Counted from the first letter of the stretch, positions 32,101-47,100 are shown. The stretch is 64,000 nt of DNA from Siphlonurus alternatus (GCA_949825025.1 OX463784.1:4246885-4310884), one strand, 5' to 3'. Numbers and translations: made by a program. The notes: a model not told the origin generated them from the letters alone.

Positions 32101-35100
32101 GTGAGTTTTTTGTTCCACTTTGTATTTTTAACCTAGTCAGTCACGTAATTATAAAAAAACTTAAAAAATTTTCAATTGTTTTTAGTTTGTCAGACTGATC
32201 AGTTCCAATGCAGAAATGGAAATTGTACTAAAGCTAGTTATAAGTGTGATTTTGACAACGATTGTGAAGATTATTCTGATGAAATTGGATGTGGTAAGTG
32301 TAATCATACAGTTATAAGAAGGAAGAGATAATACCGCGCGATCAGCTGTTCGACGTCCTTCGACGTTGTCCCCTTTGATTAACATGAAAACCTTAGCAAA
32401 TACACAAAACTTCTGAAATTTTTTTGAGAGGCAGATATTAGTGCTTATAAACCGTAGAAAAAATTTCAAAACAATTTAAAAAGCCGAATTTTTTAAATTA
32501 TAATTATTTTTTTTTAATTTTCAGCATATAGGACTTTCCCATGGAGAGACAAACTATATTAAAAAACAATTAAAAAAATCGCCTCCTTAAATTGTCTTTT
32601 AGGCACTAATATCTACCCCTCAAAAAAAAAAAAAAAAAAAATTGTTAATTTGCTAAGGTTTACATGTTAATCAATGGGGACTACGTCGAAGGACGTCGAA
32701 CAGCTGATCGGTATTATCTTTACCTTAACTTAGTTTAAGTTAAGTAAATGAATTATTAACACCTTGAAGTAGCAGGAAGTGGAAGCTAGGTTTCTGAACT
32801 TCCCAGTTCAGTTTTGAAGCTAAAACATTACACAGTATATTTGAAGAACTTCAATCTCTAGCAAAGATTGTTTACTTCCAGTTACTTATAATTCCGGTGG
32901 TATCATTTTTTTATTGAACCATAGTCTCGTTCCCATTTTTATTTTAACTTGGTTTTCGTCGTGTTTGTAACGTTCTCAGTCATTCATGTGTAGTTTGTAA
33001 TGAAGAACTGAACAGGGCGAGCCGAGCGTTTCCGACGAAAACCTATAGTTAAATATGATCCTTAGTATACACTAATCTTTGAATTAACAGCAGCAATCCG
33101 ATATTTTTTTAATAAAGAATATTTAGAAATAAAGTACTGTTTTCAATATAAAATCCCATGCTTTACTTTTGGCACATTTCGAATAATTTTCAAAAAAAGG
33201 TTAATATTTTATTTAGTGAAATCATTCCTTAAAAAATTTAAAAAGTTCTGGTCATTAATAATAAATTAATTTTTTAAGGTATTTGTAAAGATGATGAAGT
33301 GAGATGCAGTAGCAACAAATGTGTCAGCAATCCAAATGATGGCTTCGTTGCATCAAGATGTTGTAAGTTTTTTTGTCATGGCTTTTTTTGTCACAGAAAT
33401 TAAGCAAGATTCAGAAAGAAGAAAGTAATCATTATTGTCACTCACATGAAATTTGTATATAGATATTAATCTTCAATACAATTTTAGTAATTAAATTGAC
33501 CCCATTTAATTAATTCAATAATAATAGCTAAATTAAATCGAAATGTAGTGACAATACGATTCATTTATCTTATTTTATTTGCTGAGCTCCAAAAATTCCT
33601 TTTTGTAAGGTGATAATTAATGTATTGAAAATCCAGTTGGTTTTTAATATTTAAAGAGCAAATAGTCATAATATTTTATCTTATTTTTTATTTTATTTTT
33701 ATTTTGGAACAACTGGTTGTACAAACAACATGGTTCACGTCAGACACTGAAAACAAAACATAAAACATTGCATAATCGATATAAATTTTAACCATTTATA
33801 AATACAATAATAAAAATGTCAATTATTAACAGGTACATTAATCATAACACTTTCACTAATTTTGTTACTAAAATATGATTTCACTGAATAGAACTCTTTT
33901 TCAATCAATATCTTTTTTAAAATTTTTTTTAAAAACAGCGTCACTTTCAATATTTTTGATACTATTTGGCAAGAAATCATAAATTTTTGCAGTTTGATAA
34001 AAAGAACTTTTCTCGAACTGAGCAGAGTTATGTCTTTCTGTAGTAACTTTATCTTTGTTTCTTGTATTATACAAATGAGTATCAACATTACCATGTGTAC
34101 AATTCAGGATACTTGCGCTTAAATACACAACAATTTAAAATGTACATTGTAGGTAAAGTTAAAACATTATTCACCCTAAAATGTGAGACACAAGCACACA
34201 AGTATCTGTCTTCTTAAAATGAAGAATAGTACGCAAAGCACGTTTTTGCAAGATGAAGAGTCTTTTCAAATGAGTGGAATAACTACAAAAAAAAAAATCA
34301 GTCCATAAGTCAAATGAGGATACACATAAGAATAATATACAGTGAATAAAGTTTTTTGAGATACATGATCACGTAATGTATACAAAACAAAATTTGCCCA
34401 ATTAATTCTTAAACATATTTCATTCACATGAGTTGTCCAGTCTAAAGTTTTAATAATATGGATCCCTAAAAATTTTGCACAAGGTACCCTTTTAATTGGG
34501 GTATTCAAAATTTTAATCAAATAAGTCTTATCAGATGGTGACCGGGGAGAATGAAACTGTATAAACACGGTTTTATCCTTATTTAACATAAGTCTATTCT
34601 CAGTACAGTAGTCTCTAACATCCTTAACAACTTTATTAGCTAACTGAATCAACTCCTCCTCTGTATCAGCAGAAACAAATGCCGTAGTGTCATCTGCATA
34701 TTTTATTACTTCAGCATCTACATGCTCAGGCAGGTCGTTACCAATACCAAAGAGTGTAGTGGAAATTTTACCCCCTTGTGGAACACCGAGGGTGACGGGC
34801 AAAATATCAGATTTGTCACCTTTAATTTGAACAAATTGATAGCGCTCTGACATGTAAGAATGAAACAATTTTAAACTCTTTAAATTACATCCTAAATCAG
34901 CTAACTTCTTTATTACTAAACGGACAAAAAATTAAGCCAACGGTTAGTAAGATTTTACTAACAAAAAGCGGGTCGAATCCCACTAAGACAGTAGCTGTGT
35001 AAAAACTTAATATTTGAGTTTGCTAAATTTTGTATACTGAAAAGTAGCTAAAATTTACTAACTTTTGCAGTAAAATATTACACCATTGATGATGTAGAAG

Positions 35101-38100
35101 TTAAAAATGTGTTGCGTAGTAAAATTTTACGGCATGTTGGTAAAATAGAAGGTCAGTAACTTGGTAAAATTTAACTGGCAGTGCTAGTAAAATTATTCTT
35201 CCTTTTACTGCAGGATTTTACTAACTAAATGTTGGTAATTTTTTGCATACCTTAGGCTTTTAAATTTTACATACTTTTGATTGTTACTAAATATCTACCG
35301 CCTATATGCAAAGATGAGGTCAAACTTTAAGTCCGGATTAACTTTGTTGATTTCGATTGATGCAACAATAAAAATCAACAAAGTAATCCGGACTTAAAGT
35401 TTGACCTCATCTTTGCAAATCAGTGTTAGAAATTTTAGTAACAATTAAGTATGTAAAATTTAAAACCGAATCTTTGCGCAAAAAATTATTTTCACTTAAA
35501 AGAGCTAAATATGTTAAAAATAATGTTTTTTTTTTATTACTACTACTTATTGTCATGTATTGATAACATGATCACACACATAATTCACAAGAAATTTGTA
35601 TTAAAAATAAGTATTTGATATCATATTTTAAAATAATCATCGAGTGCTAATAAGTTAATTAAAATTACAAATTATTAAGGATGGGAACACTTTTTTATAA
35701 TTACAAAAAAAAAATTGAGAAATTAAGTTAATGCATTTATTGGATGATGAATACTCAGATTTACAAAAAAATGAAGTTTGAATTAAAATCACTTTAAAAT
35801 GTTAAATAATAAAATTATATGTAATCCATGTAAGTCTTTTGAAACAAAACGATGACTGTCGTATCTCCAGTACAGTACCCACAGTGTAGAGAAGAATGTT
35901 CCCGCGAGGGTACCGTACGAGGGTCAGTCGTGGGTCGTGGATGCCGTGGATGCCGTGGGGGTCAATCAGTGGACGAGGGTCGGTTATTGATGTTCGTGGA
36001 CGCCGACGACGCCGTGGATAGTTCGTTGTAAGGTGATAGTGCGATCTAGGTCTGCGGTTCGCAACAAAAAATACTCATCCCACATCGCGATGTCACACCA
36101 AACTACGCATCGTTGTCCTGCAAACATGATAATAATTAGACTCGGTACAATTAATGCAATGAACGTTACATTATCCAACAATAATTTTGATATGGTACGC
36201 TGTACGTTTGTATTCCAATTTTGTAGTCCTTTCGTACTATGACGTGCGTTAACAAGTTACAATTACGTTTACATAACGCTGTTTAATACGGATCCGTACC
36301 CAACGGATATTGTGTGATATAGTGCATGTTATTCTTATGAGGCGTCGTCAACGGATATTTATTAAACACCGTCATGTGAACATAGTAGTGAATTTTGCAA
36401 TATCTAAACTTGCAATACATATCTCCTGTGACAAATTAAAGTAACTAAACAGAAATAACAAATAAATTCTACAAAAATTGTAATGTTCGACTGTATTATA
36501 GTATGATGTACATTGCATACTTCTAAAACACAAGAAAAATCAACAAATTATCATATTTGCTTACCTTATAATATAATCAGCCTGATGATCAGCTTGATGA
36601 TCATAGTCATTTCTCGATAAGTTGCTTATTCCTGGGGTACTTGGAGCACTTTTAATTAGATATATTTCAGCACAGAAAGTTTTTGCAACCAGTTTGCTCA
36701 AATCACAGAAGCCGAATGAAGAAGGCCAACGGTTTTTTTGAAAACAGGATGTTGTAGTTTGCAAAATTTTACCACGTATGGTAAGATTTTACAATTCAGT
36801 TATGTTCTTTTTACAACGTTTGACGTGCTAGCGCCAACGTTCTGTGGACGTTGTAAACATCAGCTACTTATAATAGTAAATTTTTACCAACATTCTCGAG
36901 TAACAATTTACTACATTATAACATGCTAGCATCAACTTGCGAGCATTGTAGATTTTAGCTACTACGTGGTAAACTTTTACTAACATTTGATAGTAACATT
37001 TTATGACGTTAAAATATGCTAGCGCTAACTTGCAAACATTGTAAATATAACTTACAAAATGGTAAACTTTTACCAAGTGTTTTTTACAATGCTGAGATTG
37101 TAAATTTTGCAAAGCCCGTAGTAAAAATTTACAAGATTTGCTGTACAATTCAACAAAAAGATAGTAAGTGTATTTCTTACCAAGTTTGCCAAGTAAAATT
37201 TTTTGTCCGTGTATATTTTTATCAATGCTATCAAATGCTTTAGCAAAATAAAAAAAAAATGCAAGGCAATATTTTTTGCTATCAATACATTTATATACTA
37301 ATTTTAACAAAGCAAAAGTAGCAGTTATTGTAGATTTATTTTTAATAATCCCATGTTGACTGTCTGAAATAAGCCCATTATTATATCTATGTTCAGTAAT
37401 TTGATCATCCAATGATTTTTCAAATAATTTACTGAACACAGAAACTGATGAAATGGAACGATAATTATTAATATCCAGTTTAGAGCCTTTTTTCAACAAT
37501 GGGAAAACTTTTGACATCTTTAACACTTTAGGATATTCACCTATAACACTTGAAACATGTTTATTCATGGAAGAAGCATCATATCTCTTGATTGGAATTA
37601 AAAAAGCATTAGATAACATGCAACTATTTTAATGAAATCTGTTACCCATTTTTATTTCTCAGCTCTATCAAACGTCAAGGTTTCCTTACAAGTTGTGGAA
37701 GTGCTGGACAAAAGTATTGAAGTGAAAATCATGAACAATGTTAAAACAGATCACGACAGTAAAATCAAAAATTTCGTCATAGAAATCAAGGTAAAGTGGT
37801 TAATATTAAATAATAATACACAAATTCGGTGCATTCAATCTAAATTTTAACAAGAAACAAAACTATATATACAGTATCATAAACCTTAGTCTAGGCCTTT
37901 AGTGTACGCCTGCATGCAGACATAAACAAATGAGTGCGTTTGAATTCTAGGGCCAGCCCGGGCTAGCCCGGGCTGGGTAAAATGGCGGTGACCTTGGTCA
38001 CGTGGTATGAAACGTCATAATTTCGTCACGGGCTAGTTCCCAGTCTGTCCGCTAGGTCTCAATCGCACTGTAGAGTCCGCCCGCGTCAGCCTGGGCCAGC

Positions 38101-41100
38101 CAGGAAGTGACGTCATGAGAGGAGGGAAAATGGCCGCCAGGCTGGCCCCACTTGACGACAAAAAACGCTTCAGCCCAGGCCAGCCCGGGCTGGCCCGTGA
38201 ATTCAAACGCACTCAAAGTAGTACCGTTTTGCATTTTCGCCTTCATTTTTTCAAGATTAGAGCTTGATTCAAATAACATAGGATTGCAGTACCTTGCCTT
38301 AATTATATTGTCAAACCTTTTATACTATAGATATTGTACATGTTGCCTTCTTGAAACTTGAAAGTTTATAACCGAAACAATTTTTTTTTAAAAAAAGGCA
38401 TGCTAGCTATGCTGTTATGCTTGTTTTGTAACGTCACTGAAGTTAAACGATCAGCTCCCTATTGGGAATTTACAATTTTAAAATTTACAATTGTAAGCTC
38501 CATCAAAATACCATTGCGTTTTGTTTTTTTTACAATGGTAGTTTTTACAATTGTAAAGACCTTAATACAATTGTATTTAACTACAATGGACAATTTGCAT
38601 CAACTTTTTTTAGTAGCTCAATCGAAAGAGGAGGTCGAAAAATACACCTGTGAATTTTATACGATTTTTATTCGTACTGCATCATGGCTAAAAGAGAGGT
38701 CACGTGACCTGGAGCCGGCGCCCGTATCGCCCGTGACGTCATTGAACTGTCTGGTCAAGCAAACGATTGTCTATATAACGCTTGTAAACAATAAATTAAT
38801 TGTTGCTTGTTTCCATAGCAACGTGGTTGTTTATAAGCGTTATAAAGTCGGTCGTTTGTTTGACCGAACAGTTCAATGACGTCATAGGCGATACGGGCGA
38901 CGCCTCCAGGTCACGTGACCTCTCTTTTAGCCATGATGCAGTACGAATAAAAATCGCATAAAATTCACAGGTGTATTTTTCGACCTCCTCTTTCGATTGA
39001 GCTACTAAAAAAAGTTGATGCAAATTGTCCATTGCAATTATTACAAATGTAATATTTACGATTCTAAAATTGGCGACGTCTAGTCTGTGATCTTATGCGT
39101 AATCTAAAGATATATGGTTTTTTTGTTAATGGTTGTCATATCTAGCATGTAGGAAATATCTCATTAATTTCATTATAGTTTTTATTTATATTTTTTTCGG
39201 AAAAATAGATTTGAGCTTTTTTTTTTCAACCTTTTTTTGGTTGAAACTTTGGTCCTAGAACATCGATATTTTATTCATAGCACGTAAGGCTGTATTTTTT
39301 TTTTCCATATAAAAGGGTCTTTATCAGGTAAGGCCTAATTTTAAGCGATGCGCTCACTAAGACTTTTTTTTTATTGCGAATCTATGATATTTGATTTCGA
39401 TTCGATGTAAATGACCACTTGAACTGTTTTTAGAAAATAAAAATAAGCTTTTTTCATAAATATTACTAAAGTTTAACAATTTTGTTTGTGTCTGTTTGTA
39501 CACGTTGATTAATATATTATAACCCAACGTTTCACTCTGCCATAAGGATATTTTTTTAAAAAATAGCCACTTTATCAAAGTGTAACAGTCCACTTCCTGT
39601 GAACTGTAAACTATTATATTAGGCTATATACTTAATAGTAATTATGTCAGTATGTCGAGTATGGCCTAGGTATGATTTGGAATTATATAAACATGATTGT
39701 AGTGTAGATATCATTATTTATTCACACGTTCATATAGTATTACAATATCGTATAATCATCTCTCTCTCCGAGGCAAGACTTGTAGACTTTGGGGTTACAT
39801 CAAGTGCATTTGTAAAATAGTGTTGCATTGACAACTTCGAGAGATGAAGTCCGCCCGGTGTTGAGAGAAGAGAGAGAATCCTTCCCACTCTTCTGGGCGT
39901 ACCTTTATATAGAGGATACTTATAGTGTTGATACAACCCACACAGCACACAATGGATATTTTTTAGATGATATCTAGATATAATCTGTATAGAACTTTTT
40001 ACTTATCTAAAAATTATATAGATATTATCTATGAACTTTCATGGATATTTTCTAGCTAAATGTCCTCTATTTTTTGGATAAAGTTATCTTGTTAATATCT
40101 TATCCTATAATTATACAGTTTTTATCTAGCTATATTATCCTCCTATATACTATGCTTCTATTTTTAAGTAAAAACACACAAAATAATTATATTTAACATA
40201 AATTTTTATTATTAACAACATTTCTCAATCAACATACATTATAGGAAATTTTAAAGATATTGTGATAAATCATCATACATGTAGAATGATAAAAAAAATA
40301 ATATGACAAAAGTGGTCTTCATTTTTTATCAAAACATTACTGCTGCTGACATATTATAACATAAACACATATATTACATAATACTGTATGCATGTTTATT
40401 ATTAATATTATATTATTAATTATAATATTGAATGCATATAGTCATTGCATGCTTACAGCATACAGTATAACAAATTCCATATAAAACAACAAAAGGCATA
40501 CAGTATGCATTATATATGTGTTTTGTTTTGTTATTAAAAAAGTAAAAGAACCTTAATTGAGCAATACAGATGTACTAAATTATTATATATATATGCAAGA
40601 GTATATAAAAATACAATGAAAACAACTGCAATTTAGTATGCATACATTAAAAATTATCTCACTTATTCATTTTAATAACATATACACACTGTTCTCCCTA
40701 CTTGCTTGCATGGCTTCTTTTGCTGGTCAGCATTGCTGATCTGTAGTGATGATCTGATGATATTGCCCATTATATACAGCTGGCTGCAGTTTTCAGAACC
40801 AATATGTTGCACTATATAATTTATGCCATGGGTAGATAAGCTGGGTCTAGGTATTGGATGTTGTCATGTCTGGACCTGTAAAGTAAAAAAAAACAACATA
40901 TAAACATCACTATATTCATGTTTATGCTGCTTGCAGAATGGCTGCATTGGTCATTATGAATTATAGCCACGTACTGTATGGCCAATGTGAAATTTGCTCC
41001 TAGAAAACAATAGGGGTAGTGAAAACTTATATAAATATGTATGCATATTGCCTGCACCTGCATATGAAATACTGTACTGAAATTTTAAAATAATGCTGCT

Positions 41101-44100
41101 TAAATGTGACATATTGTTATGAATTATATACTGTGTATACAGAAATTACAGTATACAATTTTCAGTAATAATTATAGTAAAAATACAGCATCCATAAATA
41201 CACAGCTATAAAACGTATGCATACATAATTATAGAGTATGCATATGATATCATAAGCGCCGCGGTCGGTGAATCCAACCTAAAATTGTTAATAATATATC
41301 ATGCATATTATAATATATAAGTACAAGTGCTGGCCTGAAATAATGATATTTTAACACTGGCAAAAACATTGTAATAATTAACCCTCATTGCATACCTTAT
41401 AAATTACTAGACGACTTGAAACCTGCATGGCTACTCACATATGTACTCCAAGGCTTACATTGGTGCAGCGTGCAGTCAACCGCCGCAGCCCATATAATCC
41501 CACTTTTCTGAACAAAAAGTACACACATTGTTAAAGCCGACCAAAGATTTATGAGCAGAAAATACTTATAATTGATTTCTTACCTTCCACTTGAAGATGT
41601 TTTCGGTTTTAGATGAGAAATTTACATATTTTTCACGCAAAAAAACGTTGTGTTTACATTACAACAAACATGCAGAATTTTCGAAGTGCGCATGACGTCA
41701 CATAAAAATTGTACCCGTGATGCAAAAAAATCGCTCTAGATAGAGAATAGATAAAATAATCTATAAAATATCTAGATAAAAATATCCTCAGATAAATAAT
41801 AGATAAAATTATCTATAAAATATGCAGTCAGTTTTAAAAAGTTTAAATACGCATTAATTAATTTAATTCATTAATTAAAGAAAATTTTAATTAATTTAGG
41901 TTTCAAAATTTAAATAATTCAAAATTTCAATGGAATAAACAAAAATGTACATAAAATTTATATATTAAAATTATAAATTTGAAGTATATAATAAACATTA
42001 AATAATAATAATTTGTGTTCATTCTTTTTTTATACTTTATATACAATAAATCTATTAAATCTGTATTATTTTATTAATTATTATAAATTTTAACTCTCAT
42101 GTGCATGTTTAAAATTTGGATAACTTTATCTATTTAATATCTCGTCCAAAATAAGCAAAGACAAAAGATAGCAGTATCCAATTTTTATCTACATATTATC
42201 TCGGCACTTTAGATAAATATTGTATAAATATTAGATATCGTTATCTTTAATTGTGGTATATCCACTTAATATCTGCATATACAAAAAATATCCAAAAAAT
42301 ATCTAGATATTGAGTTTTGTGTGCTGTGTGGGAAATTATCATCAAGACAATTACTGTGCTGGCTATACTAAGGGTTGCTCAGCTAAATAAATTAGATCTA
42401 TCCACATGTTTTCCTAGCAAGCTCTGCACTAGCTGCCATGTGCGCCACTATGACTTTAGCAGGGAATAGATCATGGTATTCCCTGAGACTTTAGGTTACA
42501 ATAGGGTATACTAAAAAATTTACAAAAAAATTTTAAATCACATAAATAATTGTTAAATAAAATACACTGCGTTCAATTAAAAACATAACATCACTGGATG
42601 AAACTGTTATAACAGTTCGATGAGTTCAAAGGTTGCTTACAGTAGGTCCATCAAAGAGAGGGCAGATATTGAAGTTCAAGGAAGTGACCAATGCAATGAC
42701 GATGAAAAAAGGAAAAACTTACCTTAGAATTTGTTAATTCTAATAAATCCAGTGATGGCCGATACATTTTTAATTAAACGCAGTGTACACTGGGAGCTGA
42801 TGGTCTGGCCCATGTATACGAATGTCGCCAGTCAATATGAAAAGGTGTGAACCATTTCAGGTTTTATATTTTTGATATTTTATAAATAATGTTAAACTAA
42901 CTTATTCACAAAAAAAAAGTCACTACCCTTCGCCTTCCACCAGTTAAGCAGTTAACATTAAAAAAGCGCGCCAAAGAAAATTGGGACTTATGACCACTTA
43001 TGACGTCAAGCACCATGATAGTTCGAGCGCAACGAATCGTTGATCTTGAAGTTATAAGCCCCAATATTCTTTGGTGCGGTTTTTGAATGTCAATTACTGA
43101 ACTGGTGGAAAGCGGAGGGGGTAATGACTATTTTTTTGGTGCACAAGTAAGTTTGACATTATTTATAAAACGTTAAAAATATAAAAGCTAAAGCGGTCCT
43201 CCCCCCCCCCTTTAATAACTTTACGTGATTTTATCTTTTTTCATTGGTTGCATGGCTGCACTCGGTGTTTGATGGGAGGTTTAGCATGCAGCAGGTTTCC
43301 AGCCTTCATCTGCAATATTATTTAAAAAAAAAACATTTCATCAACTGATAGCTACTAAATAATTTTTCAACACTGATAGGTAATTTAACACCAATAACAT
43401 AATTTTAATTGTTCCACAAAAGCCAAACGACGGGATCTGGACAAATGTTTTTAACCTAAGCTCTTGGGAGTTTAACCGCTCTTACAAGGTCAAGGTGGAA
43501 GGACTCACTGGTAGAACGTCCTACTTGGTTCGTCTCGTGCTGATACACACGGACGGATCTAACTACACCAGGACTGACAACCCCGTGTTGAATGTCACCA
43601 CGCTTTGTCAGCCAGCTGGTGAGTGATGGGGAACCATTTCAGATAGAGATTATATACTAAAGGCATCATTTTCCCCTGTACCACTCCTGAAGTCTTTCCT
43701 GTCTTCCTTGAATCCTTATATTTAAAAATCAAAATTAATACTTTCCTTTTATTTAAAAAGTATCTTATTTTCTTAATTTTATTTTCCATCTAAAAACTAT
43801 TTTTCCTCATTTTCACTCACTTTCTCGGTGACGGACTGGAGAGTAGCCATCGCATTATGGTGTAAACCATTTGTCACCTTCACAATCGATATTCTGCAAT
43901 TAAAGAAGCTATGCTTTTCCTCACTACCTTCACCTTACATCCCGAGAAGGCGTCTTGGCAGGTCAGAAATAGTTTAATTGTAAAGTCTTTTCAAGAGTCA
44001 CACAAATCATCTGGACATGTATATAACTAACTCAGCAACAAGCAACTCCATGCATACTCGACCATTCAAACAACTACAAAAGACTCTATATATGTATATA

Positions 44101-47100
44101 CAGACACCTTCGTGTCTTATGGCAGGGATTTGATCAGAGATTCGCTGTTTCTGAGAGTGGCGGCGCTGCTAAATGTTCAGCACGGCTTGCATGGTTCTTG
44201 CTGGCTGAAATTGGATTGTCAAGATGGCGCGCACAGTGTGAGCATCGCCGACGTAAACGTGACTCTCCGCTCAAATTGTCTGTCATTTATATGTCTGTAC
44301 ATCCTGGTAATTATTCCTATCCTATTCTATATTAATCATCTTTATTTCTATACATCTATCCCCAGTCAATTTGATTCATAAATCACTAGAGACCGGATTT
44401 TTAAACTGTAAAAACCATATTTTTAGCGCTTAATTATATAAGCTCTAATAATTATGCAAATTAAGCTGCATTAAGCTGTTAAAAGTTAATTAAGCCTGAT
44501 ACGGCTTTTTTATTTTTATTGCATATATGCAACGATAATACCATAAAATATGTTTAAAATATTTATTTATATTTTAAAATATTTTATTTATTTATTTTAT
44601 TTATTTTTTTTATTTATTAATTTATTTCACCCAATACATTTAGACAAAACAAAGGTTAAAACTGGGTGAGGATAACGTACAAAGCGTAAAAACACTATAT
44701 ATCACGTAAGTGGTAGTTATCCTATTAATTATTTGCTACACATTATTAAACCAATAAGGTTAAGTCAAAGTTATTACATAATAACAAATAATTACTAAAT
44801 AGATAAATAGTATTTTTTTCACAGCATTAGCAAATTCATTACCAGTAGCTAATTTAACATTTGAAGGGAGCTGATTCCACTCTAAAACAGATCTACAAAC
44901 AAAGCCATTTTTGTATAAATTTAGTCTTGCTTTAGAGGGAATAAGTAAAACAGCTCCCTCTTGACCTCCCTTTGATCAACAACATCAGTAATTTTCAAAT
45001 AATTTATTCACGATAGAATTAACATTTTGTAAATACCAAAATCATTGTCACGTGACAGCAATTACGCACGGTGATTGAGTAAAAATGGGTCAAATTTACG
45101 CACAAATGTTGAAAATTGACGATCGTGACTGCACCATAGTAACTAATAGAGCCACCATGAGGAGCAAAGTCGCGGCATTATACAACTTTTTTTTTTACCA
45201 AACACATTACGTCCCCACTCCTTACTATATCAAAATTGATCGTGCATGTTTTCCTGCATTTTGTGAAAAAAGTGCATTTAAAACCGAAAAAAGTGTGTTT
45301 TAAGCATTAAAACCATATATTGTTGGTTTAAGCCGTTACCCCCCTAAATTAGGCTTTTTTAAGCTGTAAAAAAGATGCTATTTTTGGCCATAAAAATGCA
45401 TGATTCGTGGATATCTTCAATTAGTTTTGATGTGCTATTAATTTTAAAAATCGTTACAGCTTAAAAATCAGGTCCCTAAAAATCACCATTCTCGCCTCAC
45501 CGCATCCACATAATCCTACTTTGATCCTGCTCTTCAGTTGGCCTACAGGAGTGGACACGTTACGAATCATTCAAGTTCCTGCCATTCTCCTTGCATGTTG
45601 TCGCATGCATCATCAACCTACATTACTTTACCCCACACCTCACGGTCAAGCTAATGTCCTAAAATTCAACCAAGTCCTTGTGTGGTTTTGGTTTACCCAC
45701 GGTAACACGTAGTGGACACAGGTACCACTTTCATATTCACCTTGCATCCCACATTTCATAATTATCTTATTCATTGTTTATCCATTATCCTTTACAAGAC
45801 CCTATCAAAAAAACAGTTCAACTATACAATTGATCCAATATACTTAGTACGGGCAATTATAGCCGTCAGGCTCCTTTCTAAGAATGTAAAGAAGAAGAAG
45901 AAGAAAAGCTGACTGAAATTGCCCGCACAGCAAGCAAAAACTGGGCCATGCCGCTGCAATTCAGTGACGCAGCCACTCTCAGAAGCAGCAAAACTCAGCC
46001 CAGGTTGAACAAATTCCTGGCCATATGCCACGGAGGTCTCTGTAATGTCTCTGAAGAACTATCTGACCCAGCTACACTCACAGTCAGTATACTCACTGTT
46101 AGTATGCAGAACGAGTTACCATTCGTGTTTTACTTCTGCTCTCGAATCTTGCAGTAAATAAATAATTGTATGCATTTTTTTTTTTAAATATGCACGTTAA
46201 AATCAGAAGGAACAACAGAGGATCTCTATCGTCAGAGGAGAAGTAACTTCAAGCATGGAGTAACAACCTCATTTTTTTTTTGCAGAAATTGATAGAGGGT
46301 GCAAAGTTTTACTACTCTGATGTTTTCACATCTTTTACAGTTCTGGAAGTATTTTTAAAAAATTATTAAAGTCCTTATTGTGACGTTACGTGGCAGCAAG
46401 TCCTATTCATCTCTTAAGAAGCGGCGTCTTGTGATGTCACAGAAAGAGATTTCAATAATTTTTTTAAAAATACTCTCAGGGCCCAGGGCTGTAGAAAATC
46501 TGAAAAAAAAAAAAAAATCAGCGTAGCATAACTTTGCCTCCCTATCCATTTCTACAATAAAAAAAAAAAGGTCGATACTCCAGTGTACTTTTCTCTCGTT
46601 AATCCTGTTGACAAAAACAGGAGCACTGACAAAAAATATTACTAGATTTTTTTTTTATGCGTGTGAATAATTTTTGTGATGTACTTATTATGTAAATTCA
46701 TTACAATTTTTGAAACTTCATTTCTTTTGCATGGAAAGAGTATAATCGGTATAATTATTAATTAATTACATTTCAAACATTCGTAATTTATTCTGTCGTA
46801 ATGTTCGAAGCGTATTTATGAACGACTTTTTATGTTTGAAACCAAGCACATTTTGACGTGCATATTTCAGCATCATATGTTGAATCATAGTCACTTCTTG
46901 CTTTAATCAGTTAATTAACAAATCTAATAACTATTTCAGATTCAAGTGACGTTAAATTTATTGCAAAACGCAAAGAAATCTTAATATACTTTCCAGTAAA
47001 GGTAAGAAGTTAGTAAATATAAAGAAAACCTCCCAATATTTTAATAATTATTTTACAGGTAACCGAAGGATCATGTGAGATGTCTAACTACTTGTTCCAA

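Larger units (their letters stand above)
34920..37210. mobile_element. 2.3-kb transposon inserted in the LINE
   Basis: Inverted termini ACGGACAAAAAATT and AATTTTTTGTCCGT interrupt the LINE between SIDKN and [10 protein letters not shown]. The ends are rich in TAGTAAAATTTTAC-type repeats. The interior holds a long hairpin (35308-35420, CAAAGATGAGGTCAAACTTT and inverse), a GC-rich repeat (GTGGATGCCGTGG) near 35930-36010, a family N MITE (36265-36397) and tandem repeats at 36800-37110. No transposase and no certain target duplication; superfamily unknown. Confidence 0.75.
33670..37620 (-). pseudogene. LINE ORF2 remnant, split by a DNA transposon
   Basis: The minus strand from 37619 reads the reverse-transcriptase N-terminal part ([20 protein letters not shown], then AKAFDSID, motif A). 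It resumes at 34920 with [29 protein letters not shown] (motif B) and [13 protein letters not shown] (YADD catalytic box), and continues to a frameshifted C-terminus at 34128-33901 ([28 protein letters not shown]). It is a non-LTR retrotransposon of Jockey/CR1-like type. The endonuclease domain is missing (5' truncation near 37620), and an AAATAA-rich tail ends it near 33670. It lies antisense in receptor intron 4. Confidence 0.85.
44387..45478. mobile_element. hAT-like non-autonomous element
   Basis: Termini TAGAGACCGGATTTTTAAAC and GCTTAAAAATCAGGTCCCTA. The flanks TAAATCAC and AAAATCAC agree at 7 of 8 positions, so an old 8-bp duplication. The subterminal zones repeat AAGCTGTAAAAA and TTAAGC-type motifs. 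It contains a LINE fragment (44790-45000) and half of a family E MITE (45046-45162). Confidence 0.7.
44100..46062. mobile_element. Family D element halves around nested insertions
   Basis: The left half (44100-44220: TTCGTGTCTTATGGCAGGG, TCTGAGAGTGGCGGCGCTGC) and the right half (45905-46062: GCCACTCTCAGAAGCAGCAA, CCATATGCCACGGAGGTCTC) are inverted copies of the arms of the compact palindrome at 51149-51410. Between them lie a hAT-like element (44387-45478) and unique DNA. Most simply, a family D MITE opened by later insertions in receptor intron 6. Confidence 0.65.

Noticed and set aside
36864..37200. C-terminal part of the minus-strand frame ending at 36864, with repeated MLVKVYH
   Set aside because: It runs out of the reverse transcriptase into the subterminal tandem repeats of an inserted transposon.
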